56,544 nt of DNA from Flavobacterium sp. UBA4098 (GTDB lineage Bacteria; Bacteroidota; Bacteroidia; Flavobacteriales; Flavobacteriaceae). Below the pieces are notes generated by a model. That model made no database searches. It was not told the origin of the DNA and saw nothing but the letters and a program-made list of their open reading frames with translations. The stretch lies in the NCBI GenBank assembly GCA_002382495.1, contig DFXW01000021.1, positions 45,364-101,907 on the forward strand. The letters run 5' to 3'. A program made the translations under genes and the position numbers. Below, one piece after another: positions 41,666 to 51,667 of the stretch; position 1 is the stretch's first letter, and each line of letters opens with the position of its first letter.

Positions 41666-41827
41666 AGATTGGGGACGTTATAAAAATTGGGTATTTAAAA
41701 ATAAATAAAAAATGAATATTAAAAAAAAATAAAGACAGAATTCTAATGACAATCAATCCTCTTTAATTTATAATTCATGTTTTAACACTTTATATCTAAT
41801 TATTGTTTTTATTTTTTACAAAAAACT

Positions 41828-41835
41828 ATACATTT
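41828..41835 (+). promoter_or_regulatory. -7 box of the second permease gene
   Basis: TACATTTG, an exact consensus match, lies 37 bases before the ATG at 41865. TTG at 41803-41805 is a possible but distant -33 element. Confidence 0.6.
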
Positions 41836-41864
41836 GGAATCTAATAACTAAAACTTACATAACC

Positions 41865-43331
41865 ATGTCAATTTGGAGAGTTAAACCTATTTCGGCTTTT
41901 GAAGCTGATATGAAAAAAAGTACTTTAAAGAGGGTTCTAGGAAAATGGAGCCTAACAGCAATTGGTGTTGGAGCCATTATCGGAGGTGGAATTTTCGTTC
42001 TTACAGGAACCGGAGCCTACTACCATGCAGGTCCAGCATTAGCAATATCGTTTATTATTGCAGGTATTGCCTGCGTTTTTGCCGCACTTTGTTATTCTGA
42101 ATTTGCTTCAATTTTACCAGTTGAAGGATCTGCTTATGCTTATGCTTACGGAACAATTGGAGAAATTTTTGCCTGGATCATTGGATGGGGTCTTATTTTA
42201 GAATATGCCATGGGATCCATGACGGTCGCCGTTTCATGGTCTGGTTATTTCAATAAATTGCTTTTAAAATTTGGCGTTTCATTACCTGATTGGCTTACTA
42301 CAGATCCAGCTAGTTATACTGGAGAAGGTTTTTCAATGAATCTTCCAGCTTTTTTAATAGTGTTATTTGTAATCTCAATTTTGATTAAAGGAACTCAAAA
42401 TGCTGCTAAAGCAAATAATATGATTGTGATCCTGAAGGTTTCTGCAGTATTGTTTGTAATTATTGCAGGTGCGTTTTTCATCAACTTTGACAACTGGTCT
42501 CCATTTATCCCAGAAGCTACTCAAATTGTTGAAAAAGAAACTACTCATAACGCATATGGCTTAACCGGAATTGTTTCTGGAGCTGCAGCGATTTTCTTTG
42601 CTTACGTAGGTTTTGATGCTGTTTCTACTCAAGCTGGAGAGGCAATCAATCCTAAAAAAGATGTTCCATTTGCTATTATTGCATCTTTATTAATATGTAC
42701 CACTTTATACATTTTAGTTTCTTTAGTATTAACTGGAATGATGAATTACCAAGACTTTAACCCACTAGGAAAATATCCAGATGCAATTAAAGCTCCAGTA
42801 GCCTATGCGTTTGATATTGCTGGTCAAGGTTGGGCAGGATTAATTATTACAATAGCAGCTACAGTTGGTTTAGTATCTGTATTAATGGTAATGATTATGG
42901 GACAATCTAGAATCTTTTTAGGAATGTCTAAAGACGGATTAATTCCGCAAGTGTTCTCAAAAGTAAACCCTATTTCTGGTACACCAAAAACAAACCTAAT
43001 GATACTTGGTGGTATTATTGCTGTAGTAGCGGCATTTACTCCTATCAATGAATTAGCTGATATGACAAGTTTCGGAACCTTATTTGCCTTTACAATGGTT
43101 TGTATTGCGGTTTGGATTTTGAGAGTTAAGCAGCCTGAATTAGTTAGAACATTTAAAGTTCCTGCTTTACCAGTAATTGCAGTTTGCGGTATTTTAATCA
43201 ATACCTACTTAATGGTAAACTTAAGTGTAAAAGCGCAATTATTTTCTGGTGCTTGGTTATTGATTGGTATATTAGTCTATTTTGGATATAGCAAAAGCCG
43301 TTCAAAATTAAATAATGACAAAGCAGAATAA
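41865..43331 (+). CDS. APC-family (cationic) amino-acid permease, YfnA/CAT-like
   Basis: A 488-residue inner-membrane protein with about 12 transmembrane segments. The N-terminal WSLTAIGVGAIIGGGIFVLTG contains the APC glycine-rich unwound helix. EFASILPVEGSAYAYAYGTIGEIFAWIIGWGLILEY is the CAT/YfnA signature, and FAYVGFDAVSTQAGEAINPKKDVP follows. Substrate specificity (cationic or branched amino acids) is not readable. It is a different subfamily from the permease at 14389. It is monocistronic, with its own -7 box and a bidirectional terminator. Confidence 0.93.
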   Translation: MSIWRVKPISAFEADMKKSTLKRVLGKWSLTAIGVGAIIGGGIFVLTGTGAYYHAGPALAISFIIAGIACVFAALCYSEFASILPVEGSAYAYAYGTIGEIFAWIIGWGLILEYAMGSMTVAVSWSGYFNKLLLKFGVSLPDWLTTDPASYTGEGFSMNLPAFLIVLFVISILIKGTQNAAKANNMIVILKVSAVLFVIIAGAFFINFDNWSPFIPEATQIVEKETTHNAYGLTGIVSGAAAIFFAYVGFDAVSTQAGEAINPKKDVPFAIIASLLICTTLYILVSLVLTGMMNYQDFNPLGKYPDAIKAPVAYAFDIAGQGWAGLIITIAATVGLVSVLMVMIMGQSRIFLGMSKDGLIPQVFSKVNPISGTPKTNLMILGGIIAVVAAFTPINELADMTSFGTLFAFTMVCIAVWILRVKQPELVRTFKVPALPVIAVCGILINTYLMVNLSVKAQLFSGAWLLIGILVYFGYSKSRSKLNNDKAE

Positions 43332-43351
43332 AATCTACTTATAGGTTAACA

Positions 43352-43381
43352 AAAAAGCTCTAGTACACTAGAGCTTTTTTT
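43352..43381. terminator. Bidirectional terminator between the permease and PspC genes
   Basis: A perfect 14-bp inverted repeat (43352-43365 with 43368-43381, core AGCTCTAGT) is flanked by A and T runs. Confidence 0.93.
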
Positions 43382-43384
43382 TGT

Positions 43385-43606
43385 TTATATATCAAATACC
43401 GAACTTCGTTTAGCTCGAATCAAATCTTTTAAACGCATCCAGAAAGCTAAAATTAAATACACTGCAAACCACAAGCCTACAGTAACAAAGGATAGGTAAA
43501 TAAAAAACAATCGCACACTACTCGCGCGCATCCCTAAAGCATCTGCTAATCTTGAGGAAACATGAAACCCGTGTTTTTCAAAAAAAAATTTAAGTCGACT
43601 CAGCAT
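43385..43606 (-). CDS. Small PspC-domain membrane protein
   Basis: 73 residues. The PspC domain is recognisable from SSRLADALGMRASSVRLFFIYLSFVTVGLWFAVYLILAFWM: a short amphipathic part followed by one long hydrophobic stretch that may form one or two spans. In enterobacteria PspC takes part in the phage-shock membrane stress response. Here no pspA or pspB is nearby, so a stress role is by family only. A -7 box lies at 43626-43633. It is downstream of the DUF2851 gene. Confidence 0.8.
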   Translation of the reverse strand: MLSRLKFFFEKHGFHVSSRLADALGMRASSVRLFFIYLSFVTVGLWFAVYLILAFWMRLKDLIRAKRSSVFDI

Positions 43607-43625
43607 GAATAATTGTATTTGAATC

Positions 43626-43633
43626 CAAAATTA
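43626..43633 (-). promoter_or_regulatory. -7 box of the PspC gene
   Basis: It reads TAATTTTG on the minus strand (TAnnTTTG), in the 43-base gap between the DUF2851 stop and the PspC ATG. Confidence 0.45.
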
Positions 43634-43649
43634 CATAATTTTTACTCAC

Positions 43650-44921
43650 TTATTTATTCTTTATCAAATCAATTCCGATAGCACACGACAAACATTTACT
43701 TTTGTTGCAATATTCCTTTTTCAATTGTAATAAAGATTGACTTTCAAATGCATTGGCTGCAGCAATTCCAAAAAAGTTGAATTTATCGACAACCCCATTT
43801 TTTTCAGGAGAGATATCTTGGACCAATTGAATTAACTCTTCACTATTTTCTTTCCCTTGGCTTTGAGAATAAATAAATTGAATAGGTACAATTGCATTTA
43901 TAATTAACAAATCAATAAATGATTTAGATAATTGTTTCTTTTTCTTAGGACTCACTTTATCAAATTGATAATGATCTAACCAATACGATGATGCTTCAAC
44001 ATCCAAAAGTTGGTATATTTTTTCAACCGTATTGGCCGCAATGACTTTAGAAAACAAATTGCTATGAAATTGCAATAACACAGCCAATTGAGATAGTCGA
44101 ATCGTTGGAAAATTATCGGGTCTATGTTTATAAAATTGTACTGGAGGAACTATAGGCTTAACCAATTGGTATTTTTGAAGCAGGTAATGATATCGATACT
44201 TCAAATCATTAAAATAGTGATCTTCTTTATCTGAATCCAACAACACAGCATTACCAAAAAGTAAGGCTTCAATGTTAGCTAAATTGGAAGATTCTTTTCG
44301 AATTATCGAAAAAGGGATGGAAGAAACGATGGTTAAAAACTGTTCTCCATTCGTATTCAAACCAAAATTTTGAGCCAACAGCCAAAAAAATACCGTCTCC
44401 CAATCTGAATTAGTTTGCGTGAGCCAATTTAAAATAGGTTTTGTTTTTTGCTCTAGACGTTCAATAAACAGCCGTTCTTGCCAATGTCTCAGTAGAAATT
44501 GATCCAAACCTGCCAATTGATTTTCGCAATATAACCACGATTTTACAGATCGTAACGCATTGTATTTAATCACTGTTTCTGGAGCGACATACTGCTTTAA
44601 TTCTAAAGTCGGAATAATTGAATTGTCACTTCTATAAATAGCTACATCATTTTCCCAAACCACATGTAAAATCACATTTTCATAGGCAGGATCATTCTCA
44701 TGATGATGCGCGTACCAATCAGATGATTTTAAATGTATTTCTACATTTCCAGCCCATTTTTGATTATCGATTCGAATTTGAGCATTGAAAAAATCAGGTC
44801 CAGCTTGTTCTAAATACTGACCTACGTTTACAATAGTAATAGTTTCTCCAGAAGTAGTTTTGAGATCTAAGGTGTTGAAAATACTAAATTTCCATAAGTA
44901 ATGTAAAAAATCTTCTTTCAT
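43650..44921 (-). CDS. DUF2851 protein with C-terminal cysteine cluster
   Basis: A 423-residue cytoplasmic-looking protein of a Bacteroidota family with unknown function. The N-terminal third is beta-rich (IVNVGQYLEQAGPDFFNAQIRIDNQKWAGNVEIHLKSSDWYAHHHENDPAYENVILHVVW), with conserved Asp/Glu/His/Lys residues that resemble a nuclease-like core. The rest is helical. The last 20 residues have a Cys-X4-Cys-X2-Cys arrangement (CNKSKCLSC), preceded by NAFESQSLLQLKKEY. A metal site is possible. No signal peptide is seen. It lies between the porin gene and PspC. I propose no function beyond these features. Confidence 0.85.
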   Translation of the reverse strand: MKEDFLHYLWKFSIFNTLDLKTTSGETITIVNVGQYLEQAGPDFFNAQIRIDNQKWAGNVEIHLKSSDWYAHHHENDPAYENVILHVVWENDVAIYRSDNSIIPTLELKQYVAPETVIKYNALRSVKSWLYCENQLAGLDQFLLRHWQERLFIERLEQKTKPILNWLTQTNSDWETVFFWLLAQNFGLNTNGEQFLTIVSSIPFSIIRKESSNLANIEALLFGNAVLLDSDKEDHYFNDLKYRYHYLLQKYQLVKPIVPPVQFYKHRPDNFPTIRLSQLAVLLQFHSNLFSKVIAANTVEKIYQLLDVEASSYWLDHYQFDKVSPKKKKQLSKSFIDLLIINAIVPIQFIYSQSQGKENSEELIQLVQDISPEKNGVVDKFNFFGIAAANAFESQSLLQLKKEYCNKSKCLSCAIGIDLIKNK

Positions 44922-45001
44922 TCAGGGGGCGATTAAATGAAAAACTAAGGTACAAAAAAGATCTACTTATCTCATTTTCAACCCAAAAGAAAATACAATC
45001 A

Positions 45002-46960
45002 TTATTCAAAGAAATTCCAAGTCAATCCAAATCGGATAGTCATATCCCTGTAAGGATTGTTAGGAGCTGAATAAAAGGTATTTCCAGTCAAAGAAGAATT
45101 AAAGTGTTCTACTTTAAAAAAGATACGCGTACGTTGGATTTTTGCATTTACAAAAAAGTCAAGATTCGGGAAATTTCCAATTTGCTTGTCCCTTTGCACA
45201 AAAAATTCACCGATCACTGGATTGTAATCATTTGCATAATAGTTTGTGAAATAATTAAAAACGATACCCGTTTGTAAATACAATGCTTTTTTGAAGAAGA
45301 AATCTGTAAAATAAATCGAATTTCTAGTTACTACTTCAGGTACATTCAATACTAATTGGTTTTGATCCACTTTCTGATACAATACCGTATTATCTAATGC
45401 AAATTTTCCAAACTGAAACTCTTTATTCATTTTTAAAGAAAGATATTTAATAGTTCCAGTATATTGGGAAGGCGATACAATTTGGGTTTGAGCCAGTTTT
45501 TGTGCTGCAGTAGAAATATCATTAAAATACAAATGATCTTGAATGGAAGAAAGTTGCAACTTAGCATTTATCCATGGCGTGATTGCATTAGCGGAAAGCG
45601 AATTGATTTTTTCGTTATTAAAATTATTGGACCAATTATAAGCCAAATAACTACTTTGGTGTAGGTTGTAATTGTTATTAGGTAATTTATTCGTGTTTTG
45701 ATACTGAAATACAAATTGATTATCCTCATCCAAATCAAACTGCAGTGTAGCATCTAAATTGGACAAAGACTGATTGGTAATTGATCTAGTATATAAAAAC
45801 CTCCCATTCCATTTATCTTTTCGGTATTCGTATTGACCACCCGCACTATTAATAGTCATAGATAGCGCACTAGGTACAGTTCTATTATCAAAAAAAAGAA
45901 TCTGATTGTAATAATAATTTGATCTAAAGTCATCTACAAAAAATTGAAATTTCCCTAAAGAAGTATTTTCATATTGCAAACCCACTTTGTTGTACATTTT
46001 ATTGTAACGTGTTTGATCATTGATTTCAGTTGATCTAAAAGACTCGCCAAAACGATTAATAATTTGACCATTAGCATTGGAGGAAACTGTAAGTTGGTTG
46101 TATTCAAAAAACTTATTTTCGTAGTTGAATTGATGTTTTAAATAAAGATTATTAGCTCCTTGTTTTGAGTTAATTCTAAAACCATGATCGATAAAAAAAC
46201 GTTTACCCTTCAAAAAAGATTTAGCATCTGTAAGGTAGACTTCTAATCGTTGTCTGTTTTTATAATCAATATTTTCGCTTTCAAAATCATCAATAGTAGT
46301 AATCCCACCATTCTCTTTATTTAGAATATCTTGTTGAGTAAAATGAAAATCAAACCAATATCGTTTTGATTTCGTACTATAACTTGTTGTAAATCTAAAA
46401 TTTCCGGTACTTGCTAATTGATTAATATACTTTCCATCCGAACGCAATCCACGATAGGCTAGAGAAAAATTAAGATTGGGAGAGGTGTTTACAGCGATAT
46501 AAGAATCCACAGACTGTCCTTTCAATTGAGTGGATTTAAAATACAGCTCAGTTAAAGGCGTTGCCACAGAAGCATACCGAATTTGATTGGCTTCTATAAA
46601 ATTGAAATGTTTGGCTTTAAAACCAAATTCCGGATAGGGATCCACAGCCATTAAACTGTATTGTAAGGTATTGTAGGTTTGTCCATCATTAGCAAAAGGC
46701 AACAAGCCAAAAGTATCTCTTCGTAGATAATTATGACTGTACTCTTTTTTAATCGTTAAGGAAGTATCTATATAAGTTGTATCTCTATCTAGAGTAATAA
46801 TTCGATATAGGTCAAGAGTGGCCACCTTTTGAGGTTGACGCGTTTTAGTTGTATCTAATGCACTTCGGTATTTGGTATTAAAATCTAGTCTCTTTGATTT
46901 GTTCTGTGAAAACAAAAAAGAAGTAAAAAATAACAATACAATACAACAAAACATTCTCAT
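45002..46960 (-). CDS. Putative outer-membrane porin (Bacteroidota type)
   Basis: 652 residues with a signal peptide (MRMFCCIVLLFFTSFLFSQ). Many alternating beta-strands follow, with aromatic belts throughout and a C-terminus RDMTIRFGLTWNFFE that looks like a final barrel strand. It fits the Bacteroidota putative-porin family. TonB-dependent receptors are excluded, because there is no plug domain. Substrate is unknown. A -7 box lies at 46990-46997. Downstream is the DUF2851 gene after 80 bases, with no clear terminator between. Confidence 0.82.
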   Translation of the reverse strand: MRMFCCIVLLFFTSFLFSQNKSKRLDFNTKYRSALDTTKTRQPQKVATLDLYRIITLDRDTTYIDTSLTIKKEYSHNYLRRDTFGLLPFANDGQTYNTLQYSLMAVDPYPEFGFKAKHFNFIEANQIRYASVATPLTELYFKSTQLKGQSVDSYIAVNTSPNLNFSLAYRGLRSDGKYINQLASTGNFRFTTSYSTKSKRYWFDFHFTQQDILNKENGGITTIDDFESENIDYKNRQRLEVYLTDAKSFLKGKRFFIDHGFRINSKQGANNLYLKHQFNYENKFFEYNQLTVSSNANGQIINRFGESFRSTEINDQTRYNKMYNKVGLQYENTSLGKFQFFVDDFRSNYYYNQILFFDNRTVPSALSMTINSAGGQYEYRKDKWNGRFLYTRSITNQSLSNLDATLQFDLDEDNQFVFQYQNTNKLPNNNYNLHQSSYLAYNWSNNFNNEKINSLSANAITPWINAKLQLSSIQDHLYFNDISTAAQKLAQTQIVSPSQYTGTIKYLSLKMNKEFQFGKFALDNTVLYQKVDQNQLVLNVPEVVTRNSIYFTDFFFKKALYLQTGIVFNYFTNYYANDYNPVIGEFFVQRDKQIGNFPNLDFFVNAKIQRTRIFFKVEHFNSSLTGNTFYSAPNNPYRDMTIRFGLTWNFFE

Positions 46961-46989
46961 GAAGCAATACTTTTAATTCTATAGAACGA

Positions 46990-46997
46990 CAAAGGTA
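46990..46997 (-). promoter_or_regulatory. -7 box of the porin gene
   Basis: It reads TACCTTTG on the minus strand, 30 bases before the ATG and immediately after the terminator of the upstream susD gene. Confidence 0.55.
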
Positions 46998-47014
46998 AAT
47001 GATCTATGGGGATA

Positions 47015-47047
47015 AAAAAAACCACCAGCCGAAGCTGATGGTTTTAA
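47015..47047 (-). terminator. Terminator of the downstream susCD pair
   Basis: AAAACCACCAGC pairs with GCTGATGGTTTT around a CGAA loop, with one C/A mismatch. An A-run on the + strand gives a T-run on the minus strand. Confidence 0.85.
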
Positions 47048-47066
47048 AATCTATAATAAAGGATAA

Positions 47067-48617
47067 TTAGTATCCAGGATTTTGTTGAATAGCAGAGTTA
47101 CCAGTAATCTCAACTTGAGGAATTGGTAAAGCAAATTTAGTACTTGTTAAAGGAAGATTACTCGGGTTAGCCGCAGGAAAATTCCAAGTAGTTGAACTAT
47201 ATTCTGAAGCATCTCTTTCAAGTCCTGCACCAGCTAAAGTTCCAATACGTTTCAAGTCAATAAATCTAAAGCCTTCAAAAGACAATTCTAATCTTCTTTC
47301 GTCAAGAATTCCTTTCCATGCAGCCTGAGCTGAAGCATAAGTTGGAAGAGGCTGAGCTGTAGCAAAACGCGCATCTCTTACCGCTTTAATTGCTGCTGCT
47401 GCACCTGCTAAATCTTGAGCAGCTACTCTTGCTTCTGCTTTGATTAAATACATTTCAGAAAGTCTAGCAACCATAAAATCAGGATTAAATCCATTTGAAG
47501 AAGTTACAGCACTTTGCCCACCATGTTTGTGCAAAACAATGATGTCAGAGTTTCTTACATCGGTTGCAGTAGTATAGTTTGGATCAATAACAGAAGCACT
47601 TGTACCTGTTAAATGAACCGTAGTAGCTAATCTAAAGTCACCTGAAACTGCAGCCAATTTATTGTATAAAGATCTACTTACTTCGTAAAATGGAGATCCA
47701 TTTACTCTATTAGCAACGGAAACCCATCCATTGTGCAAGTTAGTACCTTGAGCATTTTGTTGTACAGTTCTTTTTAATCTAAAGATAACTTCTGTGTTAG
47801 CATCCTCATTGTGAGTATGAAAAACAGCATTATACTTAGCTTGTGTATTAGCTAAAGTAATTCCTGAAGTATTGATTACAGTATTAGCAAAAGTTTCTGC
47901 GTTAGTATAATCACCTTTCAATGCATACACACGAGCTTTCAAAGCTTGAGCTAAAGCTTTTGAAGGATAAAAAGTTCTATTAGCTGCAGCATAAGCAGTT
48001 GCAGTATTAGAGTTAAAAATAGCAATTGCAGCATCTAAATCAGCGTGAATAGATTTGTAAAAAGCAGCATTGTTTACTCTTTCTGGCTTTTCAGTAGTAG
48101 CGATAATTCTATCAGCCAAAACACCTGCTAAAGAGGCATCATCTTTAGGGTTTGGAGAAAAGTAAGAAACAATTTTACTATGCGCTAAAGCTCTTAAAAC
48201 TAAAGCTTCTGCTTTTGATCTGTTAATTAATTGCTGATCTGCAGGACTTGTAGCAACAACTTTATCTGCAAATGCAATTACTCTATTCAAACGAGCTAAA
48301 GCAAAGTATTGAGTTTGCCAAATTGCTGCTGCTGAACCATTATCAACATTCATCAAAAATACGTAATCAGATGTAACACCTTGACCACCATTTTGAGATC
48401 CAGGAGATGCTTCATCTGTAAATACAGAAGAAAAAACATACTCCGTTCTATTAGTTAAAATATTCATTGATGAGTTCACCAAATTAACTAAATCACTACT
48501 TTTCTTAATAGCAACATCTTCAGTAAGTGAACCTGGAGTAAATGGCTCCAAGAGATCTTCTGAACATGAAACAAATAGTATCGACGATACTAACAAAATT
48601 CCAAATATCTTTTTCAT
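47067..48617 (-). CDS. SusD/RagB-like surface lipoprotein (pair 1)
   Basis: A 516-residue nutrient-binding lipoprotein that caps its SusC partner on the cell surface. The lipobox ends at Cys18 (LFVSC), followed by SED, an acidic stretch consistent with the Bacteroidota lipoprotein export signal. The TPR-like fold is visible in RSKAEALVLRALAHSKIVSYFS and YPSKALAQALKARVYALKGDYTNAETFAN, and the C-terminal RagB segment in ILDERRLELSFEGFRFIDLKR and IPQVEITGNSAIQQNPGY. It is 11 bases after the susC gene. No enzymes are linked in the window, so the substrate (glycan, peptide or other) is unknown. Confidence 0.94.
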   Translation of the reverse strand: MKKIFGILLVSSILFVSCSEDLLEPFTPGSLTEDVAIKKSSDLVNLVNSSMNILTNRTEYVFSSVFTDEASPGSQNGGQGVTSDYVFLMNVDNGSAAAIWQTQYFALARLNRVIAFADKVVATSPADQQLINRSKAEALVLRALAHSKIVSYFSPNPKDDASLAGVLADRIIATTEKPERVNNAAFYKSIHADLDAAIAIFNSNTATAYAAANRTFYPSKALAQALKARVYALKGDYTNAETFANTVINTSGITLANTQAKYNAVFHTHNEDANTEVIFRLKRTVQQNAQGTNLHNGWVSVANRVNGSPFYEVSRSLYNKLAAVSGDFRLATTVHLTGTSASVIDPNYTTATDVRNSDIIVLHKHGGQSAVTSSNGFNPDFMVARLSEMYLIKAEARVAAQDLAGAAAAIKAVRDARFATAQPLPTYASAQAAWKGILDERRLELSFEGFRFIDLKRIGTLAGAGLERDASEYSSTTWNFPAANPSNLPLTSTKFALPIPQVEITGNSAIQQNPGY

Positions 48618-48628
48618 AATTTCTTTGA

Positions 48629-51600
48629 TTAAAATTTAATATCTACACCAAAAGTGACTAATCTAGGAGTAGGGTATTGATACACATCTAATGTTCTACT
48701 ACTTTCTACATCAAAACCTTGCCATTTTGTAAAAGTTAACAAGTTCTCACCTTGAAGTGAAAATGAAAGTGCACTCATAAAAGTGTTCTTCAAGAACTTC
48801 TGAGGGAAATTATAACCAACTTGAATATTTCTCATACGAATATAAGATGCATCACGTAAAAATCGATTTGAAGTTCCTGACAATCCTAAGTTACTTGCAC
48901 TTGTTGAAGGAACGTTTGTATTAGTATTAGTAGCAGTCCATGCATTCAACATATCAGCACCAACATTAAATTGTCCAATATTTCCAACACTATATAAATT
49001 ACTTAAATCACTATCAAATCTAGATACTTCAAATGCATAAGTAAATAATGTAGAAGCGTAAAATCCTTTGTAGCTAAAGTCAAAACCAAAACCTCCTTGG
49101 TATACTGGAATACTGTTTACGCCAGCTGCTTTTTTATCAGCTTGAACTGGGCTTTCAGTTGGGTTACCGTTCTTGTCTTCAAATAATAATCTACCGTTTA
49201 AAGGATTAACTCCTAAGTAATTAAATACAAACGGCTCATTAATACTTCCACCATTTCTAGTAACATATAAACCACTACCAGCAAAAATTTCACCAGTATC
49301 AGCAATATCACTTACAACATTCGTGTTTTTAGATCCATTTGCACGAATCGTTAATTTCATATCATTTTCATTATTTCTAATCAAATCATATGCTAAGCTT
49401 AATTCAAGACCTTTGTTAGTTACTGTAACATCAACGTTTTGAGTTAATGATGAAGTACCTGAAGTACTTGTTACAGGATTACTCAAAAATTGTTTTGAAG
49501 TTGCTCTGTTATAGTAATCAACAGATCCTCTCAATCTTCCTCTGAATAATTCGAAATCTAAACCAGAGTTCCATTGAGTTGTGATCTCCCATTGTAGTGC
49601 AGGGTAACCAAAACTAATTCCATAACCAGTACCACCATTATAGGTATTATTAGCAATTGAATAGATATCAGCAAAAGCAGGTGGAGTAATTCCAGCAAAA
49701 ACTGTACCTCCTACAACTCTTTGGTTACCAACAGTACCATAAGAACCTCTTAATTTCAATACATCAATAAAAGTAAGATTATCCATAAACGCTTCTTCGT
49801 CTATGTTCCATCTTCCACCAGCTGACCAGAAATTACCCCATTGTTGAGCATCGATAAAACGAGAAGAACCATCTCTTCTGAATGTTCCTAATAAACCGTA
49901 TTTACTTTTATAATCGTATTCAATATTTCCAAAATAAGAAATTAAATCGTTTCTCAAATTAGACGCAGATATTTGAGGAACATGGAAATCATCAGCTGCT
50001 GTATCAGCTGCATATCCAGCACCAGTATTTGGAACAAATACACCTTCAATCAAACCTCTTTGTCTAAAGTTGTTGTTGTAGGTTCTTGAGTGGTTGTACT
50101 CGATATTCGCATTAGCATTGAACGTATGATCTCTATACTCTTTTGTATAGTTAACTTGCCATAAATTGTTAAAATACCATTCTCTTCTTGCGTTAATATC
50201 TTCAAAACCATTATAAAGAGCAGTACCTGCAAACAATAATCCGTTAAATGAATTCGGGAATTCAGATTGGAAAAATCTAGTGTCTAAATACTGTCCGTTA
50301 AGTCTAGTTCTAAAAGTTAAATCTTTAGTTACATCATAAGAAAAATCAGAAGCTACATCTACACGAATCTCATCTGTTTGATTTTTATATTGTTGTAACT
50401 TATCAATCAACATAATTGGCGTAGCCAATAAACCAGGGGTAGTATTATAATAATTAAGAGCAGAACGTGGGTTTGTATACACACTAGGTGAAACATATGG
50501 AGCAGAAATAAAAGCCCCTAACACATAATTTCTATTAATTGCACCCTCACCTAAACTAGTTGCTTCATTGTTTTTACTAAAACCGAAAGAGCTATTAATT
50601 TGGTATTTGAATTTGGTGTTAGTTGATTTACCATTAATGTTATTTCTCAAAGTAAATCTTTTAAGACCAGTAGTTGATAAAATTCCTTCTTGTTCAAAAT
50701 AACCCAATGAAGTAAAAGAAGCTACATTTTGACTGCTATTCTCAACACTTAAATTGTGAGAAGTTGTATTTGATTGTTTAAAAAAGTAATCAACCCAATC
50801 CGTATTGATATCCCAAGTATTGATTTGAGCATCTGTTAAAGTTGCTCCTTTACCTGCACCACGCGCTTTCTCAATTTTAAGTAATTGTTGAGCAGTAGCA
50901 TATTCATATTTAGGATTTTGAAGTTCTCCTACTCCATACTGTGAGCTATATCTAAAAGTAGTTTTAGACTCACCGAATTGTGCTTTTTTAGTTTTAATAA
51001 CAATTACACCATTCGAACCTCTATTTCCGTATTCAGCAATAGCTGCTGCATCTTTCAAAACAGAAGTTGATTCAATATCATTTGGGTTTATAGATCTAAA
51101 GTTATCACTGTTAGAAGGAAAACCATCAATAACATACAAAGGATCTGAGTTACCAGTGATGGTACCTACACCTCTAATAATAACAGTTGATTTAGCACCA
51201 GGCTGACCTGTAGAAGCTGTAATGTTAACCCCTGCTAATTGACCTTGAAGCGTGTTCATAACATTCGCATTCGGTCTGTTTTCAATTGTTTTGCTAGAAA
51301 CAGTAGCATCAGATACAACCGCTTGTTTTTTAGTTACAGTTCTATATCCCTGTACAACAACCTCTTTAAGATTAACTCCACTTTGAAGTTTAACATTAAT
51401 CTGATTAGAAGTTCCAACAGTAGCTTTAGAATCGTTCATACCTACAAATGAAAATATAAGAACATCTCCAACTTTAGCTTTGATAGCATATTTACCATCA
51501 AAATCGGTTTGAACACCATTTTTTGTTCCTTTAACTATTACGTTAACACCTGGAACTGGACCTGTTCCGTCTGAAACAACTCCTGAAACTGTTTTCTCCT

Positions 51601-51667
51601 GTGCAAAAGAAAACTGCATAGATAACGCTAGTAAAAGCGTGTAAATCCATTTGAATTTTAATCTCAT
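48629..51667 (-). CDS. SusC/RagA-family TonB-linked outer-membrane protein (pair 1)
   Basis: A complete 1012-residue TonB-dependent importer. A signal peptide (1-22, MRLKFKWIYTLLLALSM...FAQ) is followed by a CarboxypepD_reg-like domain (about 24-98). The SusC TonB-box-like segment KEVVVQGY is at 101-108, then come the plug domain (NVMNTLQGQLAGVNI ... IIRGVGTITGNSDPLYVIDGFP), the 22-strand barrel, and the end YPTPRLVTFGVDIKF. It imports the ligand caught by the SusD protein encoded 11 bases downstream. The N-terminal part is almost the same at DNA level as that of the neighbouring susC. No -7 consensus is obvious upstream. Confidence 0.96.
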   Translation of the reverse strand: MRLKFKWIYTLLLALSMQFSFAQEKTVSGVVSDGTGPVPGVNVIVKGTKNGVQTDFDGKYAIKAKVGDVLIFSFVGMNDSKATVGTSNQINVKLQSGVNLKEVVVQGYRTVTKKQAVVSDATVSSKTIENRPNANVMNTLQGQLAGVNITASTGQPGAKSTVIIRGVGTITGNSDPLYVIDGFPSNSDNFRSINPNDIESTSVLKDAAAIAEYGNRGSNGVIVIKTKKAQFGESKTTFRYSSQYGVGELQNPKYEYATAQQLLKIEKARGAGKGATLTDAQINTWDINTDWVDYFFKQSNTTSHNLSVENSSQNVASFTSLGYFEQEGILSTTGLKRFTLRNNINGKSTNTKFKYQINSSFGFSKNNEATSLGEGAINRNYVLGAFISAPYVSPSVYTNPRSALNYYNTTPGLLATPIMLIDKLQQYKNQTDEIRVDVASDFSYDVTKDLTFRTRLNGQYLDTRFFQSEFPNSFNGLLFAGTALYNGFEDINARREWYFNNLWQVNYTKEYRDHTFNANANIEYNHSRTYNNNFRQRGLIEGVFVPNTGAGYAADTAADDFHVPQISASNLRNDLISYFGNIEYDYKSKYGLLGTFRRDGSSRFIDAQQWGNFWSAGGRWNIDEEAFMDNLTFIDVLKLRGSYGTVGNQRVVGGTVFAGITPPAFADIYSIANNTYNGGTGYGISFGYPALQWEITTQWNSGLDFELFRGRLRGSVDYYNRATSKQFLSNPVTSTSGTSSLTQNVDVTVTNKGLELSLAYDLIRNNENDMKLTIRANGSKNTNVVSDIADTGEIFAGSGLYVTRNGGSINEPFVFNYLGVNPLNGRLLFEDKNGNPTESPVQADKKAAGVNSIPVYQGGFGFDFSYKGFYASTLFTYAFEVSRFDSDLSNLYSVGNIGQFNVGADMLNAWTATNTNTNVPSTSASNLGLSGTSNRFLRDASYIRMRNIQVGYNFPQKFLKNTFMSALSFSLQGENLLTFTKWQGFDVESSRTLDVYQYPTPRLVTFGVDIKF
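51491..51598 (-). repeat. N-terminal susC segment repeated at 56437-56544
   Basis: These 108 bases, coding for the CarboxypepD_reg-like domain start, match 56437-56544 at 94 positions by hand count. The matching is in frame in both genes and includes the coding for EKTVSGVVSD and GTKNG(V/I)QTDFDGK. Confidence 0.85.
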
